Assembly: GCA_015679605.1 (NCBI GenBank)
Contig: JAAAVE010000439.1
Coordinates: 6,608-16,874, forward strand
Length of the DNA: 10,267 nt
From: Podila epigama
Taxonomy: Eukaryota; Mortierellomycota; Mortierellomycetes; Mortierellales; Mortierellaceae
Direction: 5' to 3'
In this document: piece after piece, positions 1 through 7,290 of the stretch
How positions within the stretch are numbered: position 1 is the stretch's first letter
Layout: each line of letters starts with the position of its first letter
The notes under the pieces: model-generated
The model's input: the letters and a program-made list of their open reading frames with translations, nothing else
Databases searched by the model: none
What the model was told of the DNA's origin: nothing
Made by a program: the position numbers and the translations under genes

Positions 1-127
1 CACACCACCCTTGTTTTTTTTTTTGTCTCTTTTCACAACAATTTTTTCTTTGCTTTTCTTTCTTCTCGTCCATCCTACTTCATACTACAATCCTTTTTGA
101 TCTACTCCCAAAAACAAAACTACAACA
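1..127 (+). promoter_or_regulatory. Promoter-proximal region and CT-rich leader of the alcohol dehydrogenase gene
   Basis: The stretch before the start codon holds an 11-T run (14-24) followed by a strongly pyrimidine-rich block to about position 95, then an A/C-rich stretch running into the ATG. CT-rich leaders close to the start are common in highly expressed fungal genes. The start context (acaaca before ATG, purine at -3) is favourable. I see no convincing TATA box; the core promoter may lie left of the window. The assignment is by position and composition only. Confidence 0.45.
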
Positions 128-1454
128 ATGACCATCAAGTATCAGCCCTGCGAAGACAAGTCCACGACGTTCACCGGTTGGGCGTCCACTGGCACAGCTC
201 ACCTCAAAAAGTGGTCTTACCACCCCCGTCCCCTTGGTCCCAAGGATATCGAGATCGAAATCACCCACGGAGGCTGCTGTGGATCCGACATTCACACCAT
301 CACCAGCGGTTGGGGCGAGCTTCAACTCGGACCAGCCATCGTTGGCCATGAGATTGTCGGCAAGGTCGCTGCCGCCGGTCCCGAGTCTGGCCACAAGGTT
401 GGCGACTTGGTTGGTGTTGGTGCTATGGTCGATGCCTGTGGCCACTGCCATGAGTGCAAGAACGGCAACAACCAGCTCTGTGACAAGAAGGCCTTTACCT
501 ACAACGACACCTTCAAGGACGGACGTGGTGGTCTCACCTATGGAGGCTATGCCGATCGTGTCCGTGTCAACGGACATTACGCCTACAAGTTGCCCGACAA
601 CATTTCCCCAGCCGAAGGTAACGTTTGTCATTAACATGCTTTCGTCATATTTCTTTGTCTAGTCTACAAAAAGGAATGCAATCTAAACTATGTTATATCA
701 CCTTCAATGCAGCTGCACCCTTGTTCTGCGCTGGAGTCACCACCTATGCACCTCTGAAGAGGCACGGCGCCGGACCCAACACTAGAGTCGGTGTGATTGG
801 CATTGGAGGTTTGGGTCACTTGGCCCTCCAGTGGGCGGCTGCTCTCAAGTGCAAGGAAGTCGTTGCCATCTCTACCAGCGATAACAAGCGCGAGGAGGCC
901 AAGAAGCTCGGTGCCACAAAGTTCATCAAGTATGTGTTCTCTTCAACATTTTGTGAGATCTCTTTTTGCGTCTTTTAGGTCATATGTAAAAATGTCATGT
1001 TCATGTTCATGTTCATGTTCGTTAAAAACTTACGATCTACCTTTTCTTCCCCCACTATTCGCTCATAATTAGCTCCAAGAACCCTCAAGAGTTCAAGGAT
1101 GCTGCCCACTCGCTGGATTTGTTGGTGTGCAGCAGTTTTGACAAGAACGCTGATTGGGGTGCCCTCCTGTCCCTGGTCGCCAACAACGGCAAGTTGATCC
1201 TCTTGGCATTGCCTGAGGCACCCTTGCAGATCCCCGCCGGAGCACTTTTGACGCGTCAGGTGTCGATTGTCGGATCACTCATCGGTGGTCATAACGTCAC
1301 AGCCGAGATGCTCGAGTTTGCTTCCAAGACGGGAGTGCGCCCTTGGATCGAGAAGATGCCAATGTCGGATGCCAACGCAGCGATCAAGCACATGATGGAA
1401 GGTCGCCCTCGGTACCGTGTTGTCATGGAGACTGAAGCTGCTGCTTCGCTCTAG
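128..1454 (+). CDS. Zinc-dependent NADP(H) alcohol dehydrogenase, cinnamyl alcohol dehydrogenase/ADH6-like
   Basis: Three exons, 128-617, 713-929 and 1073-1454, join in frame to give 362 aa, the usual length for this medium-chain dehydrogenase group (yeast Adh6 is about 360). Introns are 618-712 and 930-1072, both GT-AG. Catalytic zinc ligands are visible as C51 (in CCGSD), H74-E75 (GHE) and C169 (LFCAG); structural zinc ligands are C104, C107, C110 and C118. The Rossmann loop is G193-I-G-G-L-G198, and the second beta strand ends in STSDNKR (217-223), lacking the acidic residue that selects NAD, so NADP(H) is inferred. Such enzymes reduce aldehydes (cinnamaldehyde, fusel or aromatic aldehydes) to alcohols in the cytosol; the natural substrate cannot be read from sequence. 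C50-C51 is a Cys doublet where most relatives have one Cys. No signal peptide is seen. The first ATG in a good context is used. Confidence 0.94.
995..1018. repeat. (TCATGT)4 hexanucleotide tandem repeat in dehydrogenase intron 2
   Basis: Four perfect tandem copies of TCATGT lie in the second intron (930-1072), about 55 nt before its acceptor. The block is probably simple-sequence slippage and has no visible coding role, because the flanking exons join cleanly into the conserved protein without it. Confidence 0.8.
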
Positions 1455-1556
1455 ATCCAAAGATTGTTTTCTCCCTGAAGTTGAAGGAAAAAGAGTGAAG
1501 AGTTCATTCGTATCGTTCCTCTGGGATGTATATATGATATATTTAAGTGTGAAGAA

Positions 1557-1562
1557 AATAAA
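1557..1562 (+). terminator. Candidate polyadenylation signal AATAAA of the dehydrogenase gene
   Basis: A perfect AATAAA lies 103 nt after the TAG stop of the dehydrogenase, followed by purine-rich sequence. Fungal poly(A) signals are degenerate, so a perfect hexamer at this distance is suggestive but not proof. Confidence 0.4.
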
Positions 1563-1572
1563 GAAAATAAGA

Positions 1573-1592
1573 GAAAGAAAGAAAGAAAGAAA
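1573..1592. repeat. (GAAA)5 microsatellite
   Basis: Five perfect GAAA units stand in the putative 3' UTR of the dehydrogenase gene, within a wider purine-rich run. Confidence 0.8.
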
Positions 1593-1945
1593 GACAGTGA
1601 AGGGAATTGATCGATTGCAATGAAAGTTTGGAGTAAACAGAGCACCAGGAAGAGGTCACGTTCAAGAGAAAAGATAACAGAGAAATCAGTGATCAGTGTG
1701 GCCAACCAAAGATAGTTGTGGGACAAGTGGAGCAAAAAAAAAAAAAACCGAATTGCTGATAAGAAAGATAATGTGATATGCGCTTATTTTTTCCTGCACA
1801 AAAAAACCTTGTTGAGCAAGACGCGCAAAAAATCATTTATTATCAGCTCGGTTTTTTTTTAATTCTTCATTTCTCTTTTTTTTTTCATTCATCCATTCTC
1901 ATTCAAACACTCATTCCAAACCAACCCCCTACCCTTTTTAACCCA

Positions 1946-1965
1946 CATACATACATACATACATA
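1946..1965. repeat. (CATA)5 microsatellite in the pyruvate kinase leader
   Basis: Five perfect CATA units lie 75-95 nt before the pyruvate kinase ATG and are followed by further C/A/T-rich low-complexity sequence (CACA and CATAT variants). They are probably within the 5' UTR. Confidence 0.8.
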
Positions 1966-2040
1966 CTCGCATACCCTTCCCATACACACTCACATCACAC
2001 ATCACACATTTAACACATATCACATATCATATACATAACC

Positions 2041-4525
2041 ATGTTGGACGATAGCATCAAGACTAACCTCGAGTGGACCTCGACCCTCGACATTGACTAC
2101 CAGCCCAGTAGCCCCCGCAAGACCTCCATTATCTGCACTATCGGTAAGTGATCTGCCATCCAAATGCTACTTTTTGCTTCTTTTCTGCTATTCAACGAGA
2201 TACTCCCTTGTTGGATGAAAAAAAAAATACATAGATCACAAACGCGCATACATAGTTCTTACTCACTCGTTTCTAAACCAATTATCCCACTGAAAAGGTC
2301 CCAAGACAAACTCGGTCGAGATGTTGAGCAAACTCCGTGATGCCGGCATGAACATTGTTCGCATGGTAAGGTTCTCCATGTCCAATATTAAAAGAGACTT
2401 GCTATGATCGCAGACGAACCGCAATCTGTCCAAAAAAAAAAGTCACAGATAGTCATCAAGGGCTTATCGCACCTCAAAAGAGTTGACGACCTGGGGATCG
2501 TTATCGCACTTTTGTTCTAGCAACCAAGCATGCAAAAAAAGGACAATCTCAGTGAACTCATTTTCTTTCTCACCATTCTTGTACCACACATTTGCTGATC
2601 ATATTTTTCCATACTGGGTTTCGTTCCTTTTGATCTATTAGAACTTTAGTCACGGATCTTACGAGTACCACCAGTCAGTCATTGATAACACCCGCAAGAG
2701 TTGTGAAGGTAAATGATGTGAAATGAAGTCCTCTGTTGGGGATGCGGATCCACAAGCCAGGAGGCGCAACTTCGTGAACTGTTGTTATATTGGATCCGCG
2801 GGTTATCGAGCTTGATCCATGTAGTCGTGATGGAGTAGAGAGTGTATCGCCAGTTCAAGCACCACGCTATCGATATCAACAAATCATACAGTGTAGTGTA
2901 TGCTACGATACATGACCAACATACAGCGCAAGCGACGATGGCGACGATCGCCATCCATCCATCCAATCCATCCATTCAAAACAAACACGCACGACATGAC
3001 ATTCCCCTTCTGCAAGATCTGAAAGTTTAAATTTTTTATCTGGACCTTATCAATGACAACGGAAATTTTTTTAGTTGTGCGTCCAAAAGATATGAGGACA
3101 AAAAAAATGCTCACATACTTCATTCACTCCATCATTCATTCTATAGTGCACCCTGGACGCCCTGTCGGCATTGCACTCGACACCAAGGGCCCCGAGATCC
3201 GCACTGGATTGATGAAGGATGACGTTGAGGTCCCCATCTCGGCCGGCCACCAAATGATCATTTCCACTGACGACCAATACGCCGAGGCATGCACGGGTGA
3301 GGTCATGTACGTTGACTACAAGAATCTGACAAAAGTCATCACCCCTGGCAAGGTCATTTACGTCGACGATGGTGTCCTCTCCTTCAAGGTCCTCTCTGTT
3401 GAAAGCAACCATGTCAAGGTCGAGGCCCTGAACAACGGCAAGATCTGCTCGCGCAAGGGTGTGAACTTGCCAAAGACTGAAGTCGATCTGCCCGCTCTCT
3501 CGGAAAAGGACAAGAATGACCTCCGTTTCGGTGTCAAGAACAATGTCGATATTATCTTCGCTTCCTTTATCCGTCGTGCTGAAGACGTGCGCGAGATCCG
3601 CAAGGTCCTTGGCGAGGAGGGCAAGCATATCAAGATCATCAGCAAGATCGAGAACCACCAGGGTGTCAAGAACTTTGATGAGATCTTGGCAGAGACCGAT
3701 GGTGTCATGGTTGCTCGTGGTGACCTTGGCATTGAAATCCCTTGCGCCCAAGTTTTTATTGCTCAAAAGATGATGATCTCAAAATGCAACTTGGCTGGCA
3801 AGCCCGTTATTTGCGCTACCCAGATGCTGGAATCCATGACCGTGAGTCTTATTTCGATTCATGTCTTGTTTTTTTATATTCTCTTGTTCGCCACCTATTC
3901 CACATTCTAACATCTACAACTACATCATTGACAATAGTACAATCCCCGCCCTACTCGTGCCGAGGTATCAGATGTCGCCAACGCCGTCTTGGATGGAGCT
4001 GACTGTGTGATGTTGTCGGGTGAGACCGCCAAGGGAGCGTATCCTCTCGAAGCAGTGCGTACCATGGACGAGACCTGTATCTTGGCCGAGTCAGCCATCT
4101 GCTACCCTCCATTGTTCAACGAGCTCCGTCAGTTGCAGCGCCGCCCCGTCGACACCACTGAGACCGTCGCCTCATCGGCTGTGTCTGCATCACAGGAACA
4201 GAACGCTGGAGCAATTGTGGTGCTCTCGACAAGTGGTGATACTGCCCGCTTGGTGTCCAAGTACCGCCCTCAATCACCTATTATCATTGTCACACGCAAG
4301 GAGTCGACAGCAAGGGCGATCCATTTGTCTCGCGGATGTTATCCTTTCATCTACAAGGAACCCAAGATTGCTGATTGGCAAGAGGATGTTGATGCTCGTC
4401 TCCGATGGGGTATGGACCAGGCTATTGAGGTGGGTCTTCTTAAGGCTGGCCAGTCTGTCGTTGTGATCCAGGGCTTCCGCGCTGGTTACGGCAATACCAA
4501 CACCATGCGCATTGTTTCTGCCTAA
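2041..4525 (+). CDS. PYK1: Pyruvate kinase
   Basis: Five exons (2041-2143, 2298-2365, 2642-2708, 3147-3841, 3938-4525) give 506 aa, close to the roughly 500 aa of yeast pyruvate kinase. It makes pyruvate and ATP from phosphoenolpyruvate and ADP, the last step of glycolysis, as a cytosolic tetramer. Family residues are in place: R56, N58, S60 (RMNFSHGS), D91-T92 (ALDTKGPE), K246 and E248 (SKIEN), D272 (ARGDLG) and T304 (ICATQ). The allosteric loop STSGDT (408-413) with W458 and R465 matches the yeast fructose-1,6-bisphosphate site, so FBP activation is inferred. Introns are 2144-2297 (154 bp), 2366-2641 (276 bp), 2709-3146 (438 bp) and 3842-3937 (96 bp), all GT-AG. The first three fall within the first 80 codons. 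The start is the only ATG giving the expected N-terminus before KTSIICTIG. Confidence 0.97.
2709..3146 (+). other. Long third intron of pyruvate kinase
   Basis: This 438-bp intron (donor gtaaatg, acceptor ctatag) is three to four times longer than most introns in the window. It holds CATC-type low-complexity repeats near 2952-2980, a short hairpin at 2937-2955 and T/A-rich sequence towards the acceptor. Open frames inside it have no recognisable protein features. Exons on both sides match the conserved enzyme around residue 80, so its removal is well supported. No RNA gene was recognised in it. Confidence 0.8.
2937..2955. repeat. Perfect 8-bp inverted repeat with a 3-nt loop
   Basis: GATGGCGA and its exact reverse complement TCGCCATC flank the loop CGA inside intron 3 of pyruvate kinase. 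It could form a small hairpin in the pre-mRNA; no function is evident. Confidence 0.6.
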
Positions 4526-4747
4526 AGAGAAGCTAATATTCAAGGCCATTGAAGCAAACAGTCACAGTCATAGTATTCAAAAAAAACGTCCAACATTCTT
4601 CCACCCCCTCCCCTCAATGCATGAGTAACATGAAATAGCGTTATATAGAAAAACAAGGAATAATCATATTTTCAATTGTGCATTTGCATTTGCCTATTAT
4701 TCCGAAATATCATAGTTCATGCTTCATCGTCCTCCCTGCTCTCCTGT
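4526..4747. other. Convergent 3' intergenic region between pyruvate kinase and the acetyltransferase
   Basis: The two genes face each other with 222 bp between stop codons. The stretch is AT-rich. It contains ggaataatca at about 4660 on the + strand and an AATAAT on the - strand near 4700, either of which could serve as a loose poly(A) signal. The two 3' UTRs probably lie close together or overlap. No gene was seen. Confidence 0.5.
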
Positions 4748-6940
4748 TCACCAATACATGATATCCATGTGGTGGTCAACCTTGGGGAACAAGGCATTGA
4801 GGACCAAACGAGTCATCGGGTCAGGCACGGCGACATCGCCATAAGCATAAATCAATTCCTCAAGCGAGTTCTTGCCTGTCACCAAATTGCTGAACACCAA
4901 GGGTGGGAACGCAGCAGCAAGAACCAACGGGGTCTTGTTCTCTTTCTTCCATTGAAGTCTCTCATTCAAATCCTCCTCTGGCGACAACTTGACCCAAGCA
5001 TCCGAGGCACGCACCAGTTTGCCCTTGTTGAACTCGAGTTCGAGACCTTTACCTGAGGAACCTTCGACCTTGCGAAAGAAATCGAATCGCACCAATGCAG
5101 TCAATCCAGCCACAGCAGGAGTAGCAGCCAGACGGCGCTCAAGTTCAGGAGCGACCTTGAGCAGGAACTTTGAATAGGATGCGATACGAGTGTACAAACG
5201 GAACCCACCAGGTGATGGAGGTGGAGTGACCTTTGAACCCAAGAGGATACGAGCAGGATGTTGAGGGTAGAGTCCTACAGACAGAGGGAAAGGAGCCGGA
5301 GCCGGAGTCGTGGTTGCCTCAGCAGCATCAGCAGCGTCAGCAGCAGGAGCAGCCTCACCCTTTTCGTCGGTCTTGTCCTTCTTCTCTTTCAAGGCCTCCT
5401 CTCTTGCACGTGTCAGTTCAGCCTCACGTTCCTTGGCCAACACTGTCAACTGTCTAAACACTGGCATGGTCAGCTCCGAGTACAGGACACCTTCCTTGAC
5501 AGCCAAGGCTTCCATACGATGTCCGAAAAAGAAGTGCGACATCATGGTGAAACCAACATCTTCACCCGTCGCAGAATCGACAATAATAAATGTATCGCGC
5601 TCAGCGTCAAAGCGATGTTGCTTGTCCGCGATAGCATCATGGACAATATACTGCCAAAAGGCTTCGTTGTAGTACAGGCCGATCGTCGTATGCATCTGTA
5701 GACGCTCGGGGGTACTGAGCGAAACGAGCAGAGGGATGTCGGCCTGGACAGCACGTCGAAGGGTGAAGGGTTCCTTCTGGTCCTTTGCCAAGACTGGCAA
5801 TGTATCTGCGTTCTCAATCTTGGCACCTGCGGATAGCATCAAGCTGTATTCATACCCGAATTGGCTATGATGTGGGTGGGGTAGGCAAATTGTTCACAGC
5901 AATGGAAAAAAAATGCGCTGTTTTTAGTCTCTCTTTGTCCACGTAAACCGCCCATGTCCCCTCGCCTTCTCTATTTTTTTTTCATTCGATTCCTTTTTGG
6001 GAAGACAAACAAAAAAAAAAAAATCTCTTTTTTTTTTCTTTGTGAGAACCTTACCGATAAAAGTGCAAGATGCCAGGGATGAATTGAATGACATCGCCAC
6101 GGGCATCGGATTCGGGGTGTACCATGTCAAGGATTAAATGACGGATTAGACCCCTGTTGCGATATTCCTAATCGATATTTTTTTCGGTGAGTTTTTTTTT
6201 TAGATGTTCTGGTCGGTCCTCTTTCTTTCCTTTTTGGAATCAAAAACGTCAAATGAAAAAAAAAAAAAAAATGTAACGACAAAGGGAATACATACAGGGT
6301 CCGTAGCAATGAGCTCAGGCTTGCCAAAAGTCAAGTCCACCGAGCCATAATAACCCTCGAGACGATGAAGCGATACACAAGCCACGATAGGGTTCTTGCC
6401 CTTGTCACGTCGTGTATCTTCCACCAACGCATAATCGTATTCACTCATGACATTGATTTTGCCACCGAGAAGACGGCGCTATGAGAAAAAAAATAAAGGC
6501 ATTAAAAAAAAATAATTAGTAATTTGTCGTTTTCCCACGAGTTCTTTTTTTCTTTCAATGCAAAGTAGAAGAAGAAGAAGAAGAAGAAGAAGAAGAAAAA
6601 GAGAACTACTTACAGCAGCACTTCGCACAAACTCGTTTTCAACAGGTACACTATCCTTGGGTTGAGGATCGCCAACAAACAACCACTATGATTCCCAAAC
6701 GTTTCTGAAAAAATCAGTTTCCGTAAAATATAATCGAATAACACAGGCCATGCTTTGGACACACCAGTGACAAGAAAGAAATAAAAAGAAAGGAAACAAA
6801 TTTACTCGAAAGGCTTCTCCAAGGAGCTTAGCGATATTAGCAGTGTCGGCAGTTGTTGACCAACGCATGATGAGACCATCTTCCAACTCGATGGTCCTGC
6901 GTGTCTCTGTCTGGTAGTGTAATTTGTTTACGACGGTCAT
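4748..6940 (-). CDS. GNAT-family N-acetyltransferase with C-terminal sterol-carrier-like domain
   Basis: Five exons, in transcript order 6940-6806, 6685-6614, 6478-6296, 6167-6055 and 5864-4748, give 539 aa. Residues 1 to about 180 form a GNAT fold: the acetyl-CoA-binding motif is in EYRNRGLIRHL (131-141), followed by GILHFYRQFGYEY (162-174), typical of this family's motifs A and B. A second region to about 310 contains DTFIIVDSATGEDVGF and could be a degenerate second GNAT fold. Residues 312-360 are a Lys/Glu-rich helix followed by an Ala/Pro/Thr-rich linker. The end (about 485-539: FPPLVFSNLVTG, SLEEL, LNALFPK) resembles the sterol-carrier-like C-terminal domain of Eis-type acetyltransferases. 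It would transfer acetyl from acetyl-CoA to an amine; the substrate is unknown. No signal peptide is seen. Introns 6805-6686, 6613-6479, 6295-6168 and 6054-5865 are GT-AG; the EYRNRG exon needs the acceptor ending at 6168. Confidence 0.88.
6256..6271. repeat. A16 homopolymer
   Basis: Sixteen consecutive A on the + strand (T in the sense of the acetyltransferase) lie in its third intron. Other long A/T runs are at 6011-6023 and about 6028-6037 in intron 4. Confidence 0.8.
6568..6597. repeat. (GAA)10 trinucleotide microsatellite in acetyltransferase intron 2
   Basis: Ten perfect GAA units (TTC in the sense of the gene) lie in the 135-bp second intron, beginning only about 16 nt after the donor site. 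The sense strand is thus a pure polypyrimidine tract beside the 5' splice site rather than the 3' one. Confidence 0.9.
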
Positions 6941-7290
6941 TTTTTTTTTATATTGTTTTTGTGATCACGGAGAATTATTTGAGAATTTGTGGAGTGAAAG
7001 AAGAAAAGGAGTTGATGGGAAGATGAAGAAATAGAAAAATTTTTGGACCCCCATTTAAGTAGGCCAAAAAAAAAAATGCTCTTGCATTCACCCGATTCCT
7101 TGTTGGGAAAAGAACCAAGAAAATTATTACTGCGGATAGCTTGGCACGGTTCTCCACGAGTCATGCCAACTCAAAAAACGTTTAATCATGAATGGAACGA
7201 AGATATTTACAAAAATGGTAAAGAATACATAAAAAAACAAAAAAAAACAAAAACAACATCAACGATAATAAGTAAAGACACCTTCTTTTT
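6941..7290 (-). promoter_or_regulatory. Intergenic region: kinase 3' UTR and acetyltransferase promoter
   Basis: This 350-bp spacer separates two genes on the minus strand, so it should hold the kinase poly(A) site (right part) and the acetyltransferase promoter and leader (left part). It has several A runs on the + strand (for example 7066-7076 and about 7230-7252) that read as T-rich leader sequence in the sense direction, including a nine-T run directly before the acetyltransferase ATG. A TTGGCA/TGCCAA inverted repeat lies at about 7140-7169. No TATA box is convincing and no further gene was seen. Confidence 0.45.

Larger units (their letters stand above)
1455..2040 (+). promoter_or_regulatory. 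Dehydrogenase 3' UTR followed by pyruvate kinase promoter and leader
   Basis: This 586-bp spacer has no gene that I can support. The left part (to about 1700) is purine-rich and contains an AATAAA at 1557-1562 and a GAAA microsatellite, consistent with a 3' UTR. An A14 run sits at 1734-1747. The right part is CT-rich from about 1850, then C/A-rich with a CATA repeat, ending at cataacc before the pyruvate kinase ATG; this looks like the 5' leader of a strongly expressed glycolytic gene. No clear TATA or CCAAT element was recognised. The split between terminator and promoter is inferred from composition. Confidence 0.5.

Noticed and set aside
2952-2980. CATC-type repeats considered as a structured array
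   Set aside because: They are short, imperfect tetranucleotide repeats without unique spacers, so simple sequence rather than a CRISPR-like or satellite array.
2842-3030. Open frame inside pyruvate kinase intron 3 as a nested gene
   Set aside because: Its translation is largely repeat-derived and has no conserved features; both flanking exons splice across it.
3071-3766. A 231-codon open frame antisense to pyruvate kinase exon 4
   Set aside because: It mirrors the C-rich third-position bias of the strongly supported sense gene, shows no recognisable domain, and has no splice or promoter support.
128-4525. Idea that the dehydrogenase and pyruvate kinase form a functional metabolic cluster
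   Set aside because: They are merely adjacent. The dehydrogenase is of the broad aldehyde-reducing type, not the classical ethanol enzyme, and no transporter, regulator or biosynthetic gene accompanies them.
5258-5701. Plus-strand open frames of 120-147 codons inside the acetyltransferase's last exon
   Set aside because: They are shadows of the well-supported minus-strand exon; their translations are Ser/Arg or Gln-rich low-complexity without domain features.
6127-6167. Alternative acceptor CAACAG (ending about 6154) for acetyltransferase exon 4
   Set aside because: From that acceptor the required frame meets a TGA within nine codons and loses EYRNRG. The acceptor ending at 6168 keeps the acetyl-CoA motif and an open frame.
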